Assembly (NCBI GenBank): GCA_963763885.1
Contig: CAVXQD010000003.1
Location: 558,001 to 622,000 of the forward strand
Source of the DNA: JANNBN01 sp963763885
GTDB lineage: Bacteria; Actinomycetota; Acidimicrobiia; Acidimicrobiales; JANYDT01
DNA: 64,000 nucleotides
Direction: 5' to 3'
The notes under the pieces: model-generated
Databases searched by the model: none
Told to the model about the DNA's origin: nothing
The model's input: only the letters and a program-made list of their open reading frames with translations
Shown: positions 1 through 8,913 of the stretch, piece after piece
Layout: the number at the start of each line of letters is the position of its first letter
Position numbering within the stretch: the stretch's first letter is position 1
Made by a program: the position numbers and the translations under genes

Positions 1-254
1 TGGTGTTCTTCGGCGCCGTGCTGCCACAGTTCGTGCATCGTGAACGCGGAAGTGTCCCCGTTCAGATGGCGGTGCTCGGGCTGGTGTTTACCTGTATTGC
101 CCTGCTCAGCGATGGCGCATGGGGCCTGTTGGCCGGAACCGTGCGCAGGTGGCTTGCCTCCTCGCCTCGTCGCCTTGAAGCGGTGGGCGGAATTGGTGGG
201 CTGACCATCGCAGGTTTGGGAATCCGGTTGGCGCTGACTGGCCGTCACGACTGA
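1..254 (+). CDS. LysE/RhtB-family exporter, C-terminal fragment
   Basis: The window opens inside this gene, so only the last 83 residues are seen and the real start lies before base 1. The visible part has two hydrophobic stretches and an early FFGAVLPQFV sequence, which resembles the Phe-Phe-x-x-x-Leu-Pro-Gln-Phe segment in the C-terminal half of LysE/RhtB amino-acid exporters, inner-membrane proteins that expel amino acids. The family call rests on that motif and on hydrophobicity only; substrate cannot be inferred. It ends 15 bases before the HD-domain gene on the same strand, so the two may be co-transcribed. Confidence 0.55.
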   Translation, partial: VFFGAVLPQFVHRERGSVPVQMAVLGLVFTCIALLSDGAWGLLAGTVRRWLASSPRRLEAVGGIGGLTIAGLGIRLALTGRHD

Positions 255-269
255 CCGGTTGCTTGTGGG

Positions 270-953
270 ATGGTTGCTGGCATGTCAGCAAGCTCAGCCA
301 GTTCAACCGGTTCAACCGGTTCTGCCAGTTCACGCATGCCAGGTACTGGTCGCCTCGCCGAGCAAATGGCGTTTCTTGTTGAGATCGACAAGCTGAAGAC
401 GATCCTGCGGCAGAACCTCATCGCCGATGGGTCTCGGCAGGAAAACACTGGCGAGCATTCATGGCACCTGGCCATGTGCGCAACGGTGCTTGCCGAACAT
501 TCCAACGAGCCGGTCGATGTTGCCAAAGTGGTGCAGATGCTGCTGGTGCACGATCTCGTGGAGATCGATGCTGGTGACCTGTTTGTTTATGGAACTGCCG
601 AGCAGCAGGCGGCACAGGATCTCAAAGAACAGGCAGCAGCGCAGCGGATTTTCGGCATGTTGCCCCAAGACCAGGCCGCACGCCTCACCGCCTTGTGGGA
701 AGAGTTCGAAACGCGTGAGACGCCTGAATCACGGTTCGCAAAAGCGGTCGACCGGGTTCAACCCATGCTGCTCAACCTTGCCTCCGGCGGTGGTTCGTGG
801 GAGAAGCACGGGATCACTGCCGACCGCCCGATGGCCCTGATCGACCGCACGGTTCCACCGGGGTCCACGGTCCTTGCCGAGTATGCGCACGAGGTCATTC
901 GAGTGTCAGTGCAAGTCGGCGCGTTGCTCCCCGCGGATTTGGCGGCAGACTGA
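270..953 (+). CDS. HD-domain phosphohydrolase (YfbR/HDDC2-like)
   Basis: A 227-residue soluble protein of the HD superfamily. Metal-binding positions are visible: GEHSWH (His63/His66 region), VHDLVEID (the HD pair, His94-Asp95) and a later Asp in KAVDRVQP. Members related to YfbR and HDDC2 hydrolyse 5'-deoxynucleotides, so a nucleotidase role is likely but not proven. The first about 25 residues are a Ser/Thr/Gly run encoded by short direct repeats of GTTCAACCG; ATG codons at 282 and 336 are alternative starts, and the conserved domain begins just after the latter. It is followed 4 bases later by rarA, suggesting one transcript. Confidence 0.75.
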   Translation: MVAGMSASSASSTGSTGSASSRMPGTGRLAEQMAFLVEIDKLKTILRQNLIADGSRQENTGEHSWHLAMCATVLAEHSNEPVDVAKVVQMLLVHDLVEIDAGDLFVYGTAEQQAAQDLKEQAAAQRIFGMLPQDQAARLTALWEEFETRETPESRFAKAVDRVQPMLLNLASGGGSWEKHGITADRPMALIDRTVPPGSTVLAEYAHEVIRVSVQVGALLPADLAAD

Positions 954-957
954 GCAC

Positions 958-2289
958 GTGACCGATTTGTTCTCCGCCGCGATGACCGAGCGCCTCGCAC
1001 GCACGGCTCCGCTGGCCAGCAGGATGCGGCCGCAGAGCCTGGACGAGGTAGTTGGTCAGGATCACTTGTTGGGTCACGGCAAACCGTTGCGCCGGCTGAT
1101 TGAGACCGATCGGTTGTCTTCCGTGATCCTGTGGGGGCCGCCGGGGACGGGCAAGACCACGCTGGCCAGCCTGGTGGCAAGCGCCAGCTCCAAACGGTTC
1201 ATTCCCATGTCCGCAGTGACGGCCGGCGTGAAAGACGTTCGCGAGGCAGTTGAGATTGCCCGTGACGAACAACGGATGAACCAGCGCGGCACGATTCTCT
1301 TCCTCGACGAGATCCACCGGTTCAATCGGGCGCAGCAAGACGCGCTGTTGCCAAGCGTTGAAGACGGCACGTTGGTGCTGATCGGGGCTACCACCGAGAA
1401 TCCAAGTTTTAGCGTCAACGGTCCGTTGCTCAGCCGGTCGACCCTGTTCAGGCTTCGCTCCCACACACCCGACTCGCTACAGGAGTTAGCCGCCCGGGCG
1501 CTGCGTGAGGAAGGGGCAAGCATCGATGATGATGCGCTTGCTCACCTGGTGAACCTTGCCGATGGTGACGGCCGGTCGTTGCTCACGGCGCTTGAAGTTG
1601 CCATCGCGTTGGCCGACGATGCCGAACGTGTTGGAAAAGTTCGTCATGTCACTAAGGACGATGCGGAGGCCGCAGTCGATGCGCGGGTGCTTCGCTACGG
1701 CGACGATGAGCACTACGACATTGTAAGTGCATTTATTAAATCTGTTCGCGGGAGCGACCCCGACGCGGCGCTCTATTGGTTGGCGCGGATGCTGACGGCT
1801 GGCGAAGACGTCAACTTCATTGCGCGTCGGTTGTGCATCTTGGCTTCAGAAGATGTTGGCCTGGCCGACCCCATGGCCATGGTGGTTGCTGAGGCAGCAG
1901 CACGGTGTGTGCAGCACGTGGGCATGCCGGAGGCGCAGCTCAACCTTGCTCAGGCCACGGTGCACCTGGCAACCGCGCCAAAGTCCAACCGTGTTGCACT
2001 CGGAATTTGGGGTGCCATGGCCGAAGTGCGAGATCGCAGCGCAGGCGCTGTTCCTCTTCATCTGCGCGACGCGCACTATGCCGGCGCCAAAAAGCTGGGT
2101 CATGGCAAGGGGTACGACTACCCTCACGATGCAGCCAGCGGATGGGTGGACCAGCAGTATCTTCCGGACGACCTGGTAGGGCGCCACTTCTACGAACCGT
2201 CTGCGCATGGTCACGAGGGTCGCATCAAGGCGCGGTTCGAGGCCAGCAGAGAGCCGACCGGCGCTCAAGAGAGCAAGGAAACGTCGTGA
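958..2289 (+). CDS. rarA: Replication-associated recombination protein A (AAA+ ATPase)
   Basis: RarA/MgsA is a cytoplasmic AAA+ ATPase related to clamp loaders and RuvB that acts at stalled replication forks. The 443-residue product has the expected layout: an N-terminal box around QDHLLG, Walker A GPPGTGKTT near residue 60, Walker B LFLDEIHRFN near 115, sensor 1 GATTENPSF, then the helical tetramerisation region ending in YLPDDLVGRHFYEP, typical of the family. I chose the GTG at 958, four bases after the preceding stop; an ATG at 982 would also give a complete protein. The next gene starts on a GTGA overlap with this stop, so translation is coupled. rarA next to alaS is the usual actinobacterial order. 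Confidence 0.93.
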   Translation: MTDLFSAAMTERLARTAPLASRMRPQSLDEVVGQDHLLGHGKPLRRLIETDRLSSVILWGPPGTGKTTLASLVASASSKRFIPMSAVTAGVKDVREAVEIARDEQRMNQRGTILFLDEIHRFNRAQQDALLPSVEDGTLVLIGATTENPSFSVNGPLLSRSTLFRLRSHTPDSLQELAARALREEGASIDDDALAHLVNLADGDGRSLLTALEVAIALADDAERVGKVRHVTKDDAEAAVDARVLRYGDDEHYDIVSAFIKSVRGSDPDAALYWLARMLTAGEDVNFIARRLCILASEDVGLADPMAMVVAEAAARCVQHVGMPEAQLNLAQATVHLATAPKSNRVALGIWGAMAEVRDRSAGAVPLHLRDAHYAGAKKLGHGKGYDYPHDAASGWVDQQYLPDDLVGRHFYEPSAHGHEGRIKARFEASREPTGAQESKETS

Positions 2290-2801
2290 ACGTAGCTGGA
2301 TGGATTGCGCTTGGCGTGTTGTGCGTTGCGCTGGTGGTCATGGTGCTGTGGGTCCGTCGGTTGTCGGCGAAGGGGAACGAAGTGGCCGCCCGCGTTACAG
2401 CGTTGGAAGGTGCCTTGGCCGAGGTTGGGCCGCTACTTGCCGACACTCGCAGCGCGTTGCGTAAAGCCGAGAACCGTAATCTGCGCGCAGATGATTTGGT
2501 CCAGGCAGCCACGGGGGTTGCGTCGCGGGCGGATGCCGCGTCAAAATTTGCCTACGAAGTTGCCACCAATCCGGTGGTGCGCGGTCTGGCATGGGCAAGG
2601 GGAGTGCGTCGAGGCGTCGAGTCGCTTCGCTCCGCTCCTGAGGCTCCGCCCATCCGGCTTGGCAGCCGTGACCCGGTGCGTGGTGGGAATCGTGATGGGT
2701 GGCCGCAGCTACCCGCCGGGGCGGGTCGGGAAGAACCATCCGAGTCTGGTCCCACATCAAACGGTGCCAAGAGTCGTGGCTTGCGGCGCATGCGTCGATA
2801 A
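2286..2801 (+). CDS. Single-pass membrane protein, DUF948-like position
   Basis: A 171-residue protein starting at a GTG that overlaps the rarA stop (GTGA). Residues 4-24 form one transmembrane helix, followed by a charged, Ala-rich segment with heptad-like spacing (EVAARVTALEGALAEVGPLL), probably a coiled coil, and a disordered Gly/Pro/Ser tail. In other Actinobacteria a DUF948 membrane protein sits at this place between rarA and alaS; the likeness here is positional and architectural and I cannot confirm family membership. Function unknown, probably envelope-associated. Confidence 0.7.
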   Translation: MNVAGWIALGVLCVALVVMVLWVRRLSAKGNEVAARVTALEGALAEVGPLLADTRSALRKAENRNLRADDLVQAATGVASRADAASKFAYEVATNPVVRGLAWARGVRRGVESLRSAPEAPPIRLGSRDPVRGGNRDGWPQLPAGAGREEPSESGPTSNGAKSRGLRRMRR

Positions 2802-2810
2802 GGTGAACCC

Positions 2811-3116
2811 ATGATCAAGCGGTTGGTGTGGTGGGCTGCCGGTGCGGCGATGGGAGCTGCGGGTTCACAGTGGGCCCAACACCGGTTCAAGCGACGGGTT
2901 GCCAAGGTCGTGGAGAAGTACGCACCTCAGGCTGTTGCCCAACGACTCAAGACAAACTCCAAAGTACGTACGCTGACGGTTGTCGACGGTGTCCGTGGGG
3001 CTATCGACACCGGCAAAGCTGCCGCAGACGAACGTGAACGGGAACTTCATCTTCGGTTAGGCACCGGTCCTGCGAGCGGCAGAGTGGACCAATCAGTTAA
3101 GCGGCGCGGCCGATGA
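2811..3116 (+). CDS. Small membrane-anchored basic protein
   Basis: A 101-residue protein with a short N-terminal hydrophobic segment (about residues 4-19, Gly/Ala-rich) and a long basic soluble tail. It follows the preceding membrane protein by 9 bases and its TGA overlaps the ATG of the mutarotase gene. Small proteins of this kind occupy the same slot between the DUF948-type gene and alaS in other actinobacteria. No catalytic motif is visible. Function unknown. Confidence 0.65.
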   Translation: MIKRLVWWAAGAAMGAAGSQWAQHRFKRRVAKVVEKYAPQAVAQRLKTNSKVRTLTVVDGVRGAIDTGKAAADERERELHLRLGTGPASGRVDQSVKRRGR

Positions 3117-3910
3117 GCTCGTTCGCGCACCCAGTGTTTGGAGAGTGCGTGAAGTTGGAGGGCGTCGATGGCAGCCAGGCGACTGTCGCGTTGCACGGAG
3201 CACACGTTGTTTCGTGGCAATCGACAGATGGTCGTGAGCGGTTGTTCATGTCGTCGCTGGCATCCACTCGTGGCGCAATCAGAGGCGGTATCCCGGTGTG
3301 TTTTCCGCAGTTCGCTTCCATGGGCGATCTGCCAAAACACGGTTACGCCCGCACGTCGGTGTGGCGCCACCGCGATGGTGGCCGTTTTGTACTTGATGTT
3401 GCACCGGGGCTGTGGGCAGGGTTCGCTTCGCCGTGTGCCTTGGTGCTCGAAGTGACGTTAGGTCCGGGAACTCTTGCGGTGGCGTTGACCGTGGAAAACG
3501 TGGGGCCGGTAGCGTTCAGTTTCACTGGTGCTCTGCATACGTACCTTTCGGTGGACGATGTCCGAACCGTCCGCATTGATGGTCTCGACCATCCCCAATT
3601 TGTCGGCCATGAAACGCAACCGCCTGTCGGTTTGTCGTTCGGGACAGAGGTGGATCTCAATTTTGCGAAGATTTCTCGGCCGGTGGTGGTCAGCGTTGCT
3701 GGGGAACCATCAATGCTGTGTGCACAGACTGGTTTCGCCGATGCCGTGGTTTGGAACATCGGACCGGACGCTGCTGAAAGTATCGCTGACCTGGGAAAAG
3801 GTGAGTGGGTAAACTACGTATGCGTGGAAGCCGCTGTGCTAACCGCGTGCAGCGTTGAGCCCGGATCTCGCTGGACCGGTACGCAAATATTGGTCGACTT
3901 GACCGGGTGA
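3113..3910 (+). CDS. D-hexose-6-phosphate mutarotase / aldose 1-epimerase family
   Basis: A 265-residue protein of the galactose-mutarotase-like fold, YeaD branch, which interconverts alpha and beta anomers of glucose-6-phosphate. Family landmarks are an N-terminal strand-rich region with GAHVVSW, RGGIPVCFPQF (substrate-phosphate region), HGYARTSVW, the catalytic His in ALHTYLSV and the catalytic Glu in VCVEAA near residue 241. Length matches the family. The ATG overlaps the previous stop codon (ATGA), so it is co-translated with the two small membrane genes. Its stop codon lies in a strong hairpin that probably ends the transcript. Confidence 0.85.
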   Translation: MSSFAHPVFGECVKLEGVDGSQATVALHGAHVVSWQSTDGRERLFMSSLASTRGAIRGGIPVCFPQFASMGDLPKHGYARTSVWRHRDGGRFVLDVAPGLWAGFASPCALVLEVTLGPGTLAVALTVENVGPVAFSFTGALHTYLSVDDVRTVRIDGLDHPQFVGHETQPPVGLSFGTEVDLNFAKISRPVVVSVAGEPSMLCAQTGFADAVVWNIGPDAAESIADLGKGEWVNYVCVEAAVLTACSVEPGSRWTGTQILVDLTG

Positions 3911-3943
3911 ACCTCGATTCGTCCATCCGGACCCGAGGTTCAC
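3907..3943 (+). terminator. Hairpin terminator after the mutarotase gene
   Basis: GTGAACCTCG (3907-3916) is perfectly repeated in reverse complement as CGAGGTTCAC (3934-3943), with a smaller GTCC/GGAC stem inside the loop. The left arm contains the mutarotase stop codon. There is no T-run after it, as is common for actinobacterial terminators. Confidence 0.6.
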
Positions 3944-3997
3944 GCCACACTATGGGTCGCCGACATGGCGTCGCCTTGACTCCCCAGGAGGACGTAT

Positions 3998-5269
3998 ATG
4001 CACGATTTCCCATCCGCTTCGTTGCCAGTGAACCAGTGTTCCAGCAGCGGACCCGCTGACCCCACCAGGCCCGTTCGGCATCGCCGTACCCGGGTTGCGG
4101 CAGCTGCGACAGCCCTTGCGATCACCGCGCTGACCGTTGGCACCGCTCAAGCAGCTGACCCGGTGAACAGCATCAACAGCTACACCGCTGACCCTGGCGC
4201 AACGCTCGCAGGCAAGCTCATCTCGTGGCAGGGCGAAATTCTCGCCAACCGCAACCTGAATGGCTTCACCGCGTTTTCGGCGGCTGGTGTGGCAACACCA
4301 AGCCCCATCAACGCCGGCGCACCGGTGAAAACGATGGGACTGTTCAACGGGCTTCTTGCTTGGGTGGACACGGCGAACAATGTGAAGACCAGTAACCCTG
4401 GTGGCACCGTCGTCAATCTCGGCCCGGTCAGTGCAACGGCCAACAGCCTGCTTGGTGTCGGTACGCAGTTGTGGGTTGCCCGGGCAGGCGGTATCGATCG
4501 GTACGCCCCATCGTCATCGCTGGGTGGCGCCAGCACCATCACGTTGTCGGCTGGCGCCGCGGTAGAACTCGCCATCGGAGCTGACGGAAACGTCTGGGTT
4601 GTCGAAAAGAACGCGGGCGTGGACATGCTCACCCGATGGAGCCCCATCGGTGCGCCAGTTTCGACCGCGTTCAACTTCGCCAACTCCGGTGCTGATCCTG
4701 CTGCGCTTGCGCTTGGTCCAGACAACGCCATGTGGGTGGTTCTCGCCGGAACCAACTCGGTGGCACGCTTCGACGCCAACGGCAGCTACGCCGAATTCGC
4801 CCTTCCTGGCGGTGCCGTGCCCGGCGCAATTGCTGCAGGTTCCGACGGCATGTGGCTCATCGAAAACGGTCTCAACAACGTGTCCAAGCTCACCTTCAGC
4901 GGCGGAGCATTCACCCGCACTGCGTACGCAGCGCCATCAGCATTCGGCTTGCGTGGCATTGCAATCGGTCCAGATGCCAACGTGTGGACAGTGGGAACCA
5001 ACGTCAACCGCATGGGTCGCTTCGGCACCCTTTCGCCAACGACCACGACCACCACATCCACAACCATCGCGGCCACCACCACAACTACAACCTCCACGTT
5101 GCCGCCAGCCCCAACGCTTCCACCGACCACTGCCAAGCCCCTCACCCAGCCAGTCACCACCAAGGCCGCAGCCAAGAAGAGGGTTTGCACCAAGTACGTG
5201 AAACGCCGCGTCAAGGTCAAGGGCAAATTCGTCACCCAGTCCGTCTGCACAAGATACAAACTCGTTTAG
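3998..5269 (+). CDS. Secreted beta-propeller protein (Vgb lyase-like) with Thr-rich linker
   Basis: A 423-residue exported protein. The start is well supported by an AGGAGG ribosome site 8 bases upstream. Residues 1-53 are a long signal peptide: an Arg-rich n-region (RHRRTRV), a hydrophobic core and a TAQAADP cleavage region. Residues 55-345 contain repeated strand blocks with Gly-Pro-Asp-x-Asn-x-Trp (IGADGNVWVV, LGPDNAMWVV, IGPDANVWTV), the blade motif of virginiamycin B lyase/NHL-type propellers. A Thr/Pro linker (345-395) leads to a basic tail with paired Cys (KRVCTKYVKRRVKVKGK). The catalytic residues of Vgb were not verified, so it may be a structural or binding propeller. The basic tail suggests cell-wall retention. 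Confidence 0.75.
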   Translation: MHDFPSASLPVNQCSSSGPADPTRPVRHRRTRVAAAATALAITALTVGTAQAADPVNSINSYTADPGATLAGKLISWQGEILANRNLNGFTAFSAAGVATPSPINAGAPVKTMGLFNGLLAWVDTANNVKTSNPGGTVVNLGPVSATANSLLGVGTQLWVARAGGIDRYAPSSSLGGASTITLSAGAAVELAIGADGNVWVVEKNAGVDMLTRWSPIGAPVSTAFNFANSGADPAALALGPDNAMWVVLAGTNSVARFDANGSYAEFALPGGAVPGAIAAGSDGMWLIENGLNNVSKLTFSGGAFTRTAYAAPSAFGLRGIAIGPDANVWTVGTNVNRMGRFGTLSPTTTTTTSTTIAATTTTTTSTLPPAPTLPPTTAKPLTQPVTTKAAAKKRVCTKYVKRRVKVKGKFVTQSVCTRYKLV

Positions 5270-5296
5270 ACAGTCAGCCTCGAAGGATCGCTGAAG

Positions 5297-5737
5297 ATGC
5301 TGAGCGTCGGTTTACCTGTTCGGAAGTTTCGACTGGTTTTCGCGGCCGTTGTTTTTGTCGCTACCAGTTGTAGCTCTACTCATCCTTTCGATCGTCCGGG
5401 TTTCCCGTCAGAGGCGAACGATTTGAAGCTGATCAAATTCGATCCGTGTGTGATAGTTGCTGATCCTCAAGGTCGGTTTCTTTCGCCACGGGACAGGCCT
5501 GACGGAAGTCGAGATGCGGGAGGGCTGAGCATGCCAGCGCCGGTTGGTAGGACTGGTTTCGATTTTCTGCCAGGGTTTGTGAGTTCGGGAACTTCAAGCG
5601 GGTTTGCTATAGCGGAGTGTGAAGAAGGATTTGGGGATATCGCTCTTGAACAAACGGTGAGGGGCGAGTTGCTGCGGCTCAATTGGGCTGGCCCGGCTTG
5701 GGTACTGATGAAGAGCGGGTGGATCAAGATTCAATAG
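5297..5737 (+). CDS. Putative lipoprotein, unknown function
   Basis: A 146-residue protein with an N-terminal signal of the lipoprotein type: RKFR, a hydrophobic stretch (LVFAAVVFVA) and the lipobox-like TSC at Cys25, followed by Ser-Ser. The rest is soluble with no motif that I recognise. It starts 27 bases after the propeller gene stop and may share its transcript. Base composition is less GC-rich than its neighbours, and it is followed by the repeat-filled spacer before alaS, which hints at a locally plastic site. Confidence 0.55.
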   Translation: MLSVGLPVRKFRLVFAAVVFVATSCSSTHPFDRPGFPSEANDLKLIKFDPCVIVADPQGRFLSPRDRPDGSRDAGGLSMPAPVGRTGFDFLPGFVSSGTSSGFAIAECEEGFGDIALEQTVRGELLRLNWAGPAWVLMKSGWIKIQ

Positions 5738-5801
5738 CCCACGAACGGACGGCGGCGTCGGACGCGTCACGGTCGCTCCGCTGGACTCCTTGTGGGTCGA
5801 C

Positions 5802-5848
5802 TGAGATGTCACTTTTCGCGCGATTTTGACCAAAAAGTGACACCTCAA
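5802..5848. repeat. 47-bp dispersed palindrome, copy A
   Basis: One of four copies in this window of a 47-bp imperfect inverted repeat, the others being at 32511, 33591 and 38361, all in the same orientation. All copies share the length, the TCGCGCG left of centre and the right arm ending TGACACCTCAA. Copy A has the most divergent left end (TGAGATGTCAC) but the best-paired arms. It stands alone in the spacer before alaS. Confidence 0.85.
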
Positions 5849-5876
5849 TTCATGGAGTGGGCTGAAAGTTGTTAGG

Positions 5877-5907
5877 GCAAACACGATGCAGCTGCATCGT
5901 GGTTTGC
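5877..5907. repeat. Perfect 18-bp palindrome within a longer inverted repeat, copy 1
   Basis: ACGATGCAGCTGCATCGT at 5883-5900 is a perfect palindrome. Outer arms GCAAAC (5877) and GTTTGC (5902) extend it to a near-perfect 31-bp structure with one bulged base. The core recurs at 38571 and 59819. Function unknown; a protein-binding site or a small hairpin element are both possible. Confidence 0.8.
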
Positions 5908-5989
5908 TTTCTGGGCTCGCCTTACTGGCGGATGAGGTAGCTCTACCCCACAAATTCCACAGTTTCCCCAACCCAACCACCCTTACGCC

Positions 5990-6165
5990 CAAGCGAAGCG
6001 GGAGGGTTGAAGGAAACCAGCGAAGCAGGCTGGCGGGTGACCCGAGGGAGGGGCCCGCCGCCCGGAGCGTAGTGAGGACGGTGGGAGGGTACCTGAGGAG
6101 GCAGGACCCGCCAGCCAGCGCAGCGGACGGAGGAGGCAGGACCCGCCAGCCTGCGTAGCGGAAAC
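5990..6165. repeat. Modular GC-rich repeat cluster upstream of alaS
   Basis: The spacer before alaS holds several imperfect modules containing GCG(A/T/C)AG(C/T). Two direct copies of GGAGGCAGGACCCGCCAGCC lie at 6097-6116 and 6132-6151, and GCAGGCTGGCGGGT at 6025-6038 is the exact reverse complement of 6141-6154. No gene is visible in 5738-6191; together with copy A and the 18-bp palindrome this spacer is almost entirely repeats. Confidence 0.7.
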
Positions 6166-6191
6166 CAAGGGCCCAGTAGGATCTTCGGACC

Positions 6192-8813
6192 ATGTCAGCT
6201 ACTGCAATGACCGCCAACCAGCTTCGTCGCGCGTGGATCGACTTTTTTGTCGCGAAGGGCCACACCGAGGTGGCGTCGGCTTCGCTCATCCCACACGACC
6301 CAACGGTGTTGTTCACCGTGGCAGGCATGGTGCCGTTCAAGCCGTATTTCACGGGCGATGAGATTCCGTCGTTCAACCGGGCGGTAACCAGTCAGAAGTG
6401 TGCTCGGGCCGGTGGCAAGCACAACGACCTGGACGATGTGGGCCGCACCGCTCGTCACTTGGTCTTCTTCGAGATGCTGGGCAACTTCAGCTTCGGTGAC
6501 TATTTCAAGTCTGATGCCATACCGTTTGCCTGGGATTTCACCACCAACGTGCTGGGCTTCGATCCGGAAAAGCTGTGGGTCACCGTGCACACCTCCGACG
6601 ACGAGGCAGAGCAGATGTGGCAGGACATCGCAGGCGTGCCGTTGTCTCGCATCCAGCGTCTCGGCGACAAGGACAACTTCTGGCAGATGGGCGAGACCGG
6701 CCCATGCGGTCCGTGCTCCGAGATCTACTACGACCGCGGTCCCGAGTTCGGTCCAGAGGGTGGCCCGGCCAACCCAGACGCCGATGCTCGGTACCTGGAG
6801 TTCTGGAACCTCGTGTTCATGCAGTACAACCAGTCGGCCGATGGCAGCCGTGAGCGTCTGCCAAAGCCAAGCATCGACACCGGTGCCGGCCTCGAGCGCA
6901 TCCTCTGCCTGAAGCAGGGCGTGGACGCAGTGTGGGACACAGACCTCATGCGCCCGCTGATCGACAAGGCCAGCAGCCTCACCGGTTATGGCTACGGCGG
7001 CAGCTATGAGTCCGCCGACGATCTCAGCTTGCGCATCCTGGCCGAGCACGCACGCTCCGGCACCATGCTGGTGGGCGACGGTGTATTCCCCAGCAACGAA
7101 GGCCGTGGCTACGTGTTGCGCCGCATTCTGCGCCGCGCAATTCGCCACGCATACCGGCTGGGCACCGACAAGGCGATCCTTCCGCAGATGGTGGCTACGG
7201 CCATCGAGGTCATGGGCGACGCCTACCCAGACCTGCGCGAAAAGCAGAGCCGCATCACCGACATCATCGCCCGCGAGGAAGACCGTTTCCGGCAAACCCT
7301 GAAGACCGGTAACTCGTTGCTGGACGATGAGATCGGCGCCATGGGTGAGGGCGCTGCGCTCAAGGGTTCGGTCGCATTCCAGCTGCATGACACGTTCGGT
7401 TTTCCGGTCGAACTCACCAAGGAAATCGTGGAAGAGCGCGGGCTCACCATCGACCAGCCCGGTTTCGACGCGGCAATGGCCGAGCAGCAGCAACGTGCTC
7501 GTGCAGCACGGAAGAACGCACAGGCTCCCGAGGCTCTGGTCGAGCAGTACCGCACGTTGATGGAGACCTCCGGAACCACGGTGTTCACCGGCTACACAGA
7601 CACCGAGGCGCTCGATGCAAAGGTGATGGCTGTCGTCGAGGCTGGCGAAACCGAAGACGGTCAGGCACTCATCGAGATCTTCCTTGATCGCACCCCGTTC
7701 TACGCAGAGTCCGGTGGCCAAGTTGGCGACACCGGAACCATCACCACTCTCGATGGTCAGGCGGAGATCACAGACACCAGCTACGCCATCCCGGGCCTCG
7801 TGCGCCACAGCGCGCGCATGGTCAGCGGCACAATCGAAGTCGGCTCGTCGGCCGAAGCTCGTATCGACGTTGCGCGTCGCGATGCCACGCGCAAGAACCA
7901 CACTGGCACCCACCTGTTGCACTGGGCGTTGCGCAGTGTCTTGGGTGACCACGTCAAGCAGCAAGGTTCGTTGGTTGGTCCAGACCGCTTGAGATTCGAC
8001 TTCTTCCATTTCTCCGCACTCACCGCAGACGAGACCCAGCGCATTGAAGACATGGTCAACCAGGTGGTCTTCACCGGTCGTGCAACGCTCAACGAAGAGA
8101 TGTCCAAGACCGACGCAGAAGCCAAGGGTGCAATTGCGTTCTTCGGTGACAAGTACGGCGACCGTGTCCGCATTCTCGAGGCTGGTCCCACACTGGAATT
8201 CTGCGGCGGTACGCACGTCCGTAACGTCGGTGAAATCGGTGCTGTCCGCATCGTCAGCGAAGGCTCCATCGGGTCCAACGTTCGTCGCATCGAGGCAACC
8301 ACCGGAATGCAGACGGTTGCTCGTATGCGCGCAGATGAAGCTGTTCTTCAAGCCGCAGCTACCTCACTCAAGACCAAGCCGGAAGACGTACCAGCCCGCA
8401 TCGATCGTCTCCTTGCAGAGCGCAAGGAACTCGAAGCTCAGATCGCTGACCTGAAGCGCAGTGCCGCTGCAGGTGGAAGCGCAGACCTCGTTGCCACTGC
8501 GGTCAACGGGGTAGTGGTGTCGCGGGTTGACGGGCTGGAGCGAGACGCGCTCAAGGACCTGGCCCTTGCGGTCCGTGACGCTGCCGGTATCCGCGCTGTT
8601 GTTCTCATCGGTGCAGCAGACGGCGGCGGTGTGGCCGCTGTCAGCGCGGTCACCAAGGACTCTGGGCTGCACGCCAGCAATCTCATCGCAGGCGCACTCA
8701 AGACCCTCGGTGGCGGTGGCGGCAAGGCTGCTGACATCGCCGTGGCCGGCGGCCGCAACGTGGAGAGCATCGACGCAGCCCTGGCCCAGGTCAGAGCCGC
8801 GGCCGGTACCTGA
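6192..8813 (+). CDS. alaS: Alanine--tRNA ligase
   Basis: AlaRS charges tRNA-Ala in the cytoplasm. The 873-residue protein is full length for bacterial AlaRS. The class II catalytic core runs from about residue 8 (motif 1 FFVAKGHTEVASASL; TSQKCARAGGKHNDL; motif 3 with GAGLERIL) to about 240, followed by the tRNA-recognition helices. The editing domain has the zinc residues HTGTHLLHW (His-x3-His, near 575) and CGGTHVRN (Cys/His, near 676), and a C-terminal oligomerisation/DHHA1 domain with the GGGGGK motif ends the protein. The ATG at 6192 has AGGATC upstream; ATG codons at 6207 and later are possible. It begins the conserved alaS-ruvX-mltG-aroE run. Confidence 0.97.
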   Translation: MSATAMTANQLRRAWIDFFVAKGHTEVASASLIPHDPTVLFTVAGMVPFKPYFTGDEIPSFNRAVTSQKCARAGGKHNDLDDVGRTARHLVFFEMLGNFSFGDYFKSDAIPFAWDFTTNVLGFDPEKLWVTVHTSDDEAEQMWQDIAGVPLSRIQRLGDKDNFWQMGETGPCGPCSEIYYDRGPEFGPEGGPANPDADARYLEFWNLVFMQYNQSADGSRERLPKPSIDTGAGLERILCLKQGVDAVWDTDLMRPLIDKASSLTGYGYGGSYESADDLSLRILAEHARSGTMLVGDGVFPSNEGRGYVLRRILRRAIRHAYRLGTDKAILPQMVATAIEVMGDAYPDLREKQSRITDIIAREEDRFRQTLKTGNSLLDDEIGAMGEGAALKGSVAFQLHDTFGFPVELTKEIVEERGLTIDQPGFDAAMAEQQQRARAARKNAQAPEALVEQYRTLMETSGTTVFTGYTDTEALDAKVMAVVEAGETEDGQALIEIFLDRTPFYAESGGQVGDTGTITTLDGQAEITDTSYAIPGLVRHSARMVSGTIEVGSSAEARIDVARRDATRKNHTGTHLLHWALRSVLGDHVKQQGSLVGPDRLRFDFFHFSALTADETQRIEDMVNQVVFTGRATLNEEMSKTDAEAKGAIAFFGDKYGDRVRILEAGPTLEFCGGTHVRNVGEIGAVRIVSEGSIGSNVRRIEATTGMQTVARMRADEAVLQAAATSLKTKPEDVPARIDRLLAERKELEAQIADLKRSAAAGGSADLVATAVNGVVVSRVDGLERDALKDLALAVRDAAGIRAVVLIGAADGGGVAAVSAVTKDSGLHASNLIAGALKTLGGGGGKAADIAVAGGRNVESIDAALAQVRAAAGT

Positions 8814-8913
8814 TTTGGCCTGGATCCGGCCTTGGTCTGGCCTCGATCCGCATCGCCCAGCAAGCAACCACACGCTGGCAGACTGACAACGTGACGAGCC
8901 CCGGGACCACAAC

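Noticed and set aside
5900..6191. T-box leader for alaS
   Set aside because: No T-box consensus bulge or specifier stem seen; the region is made of GC-rich repeats.
6195..8351. A 718-codon open frame antisense to alaS
   Set aside because: It is the mirror of a strongly codon-biased gene; it has no start signal or recognisable domain, while alaS on the other strand is certain.
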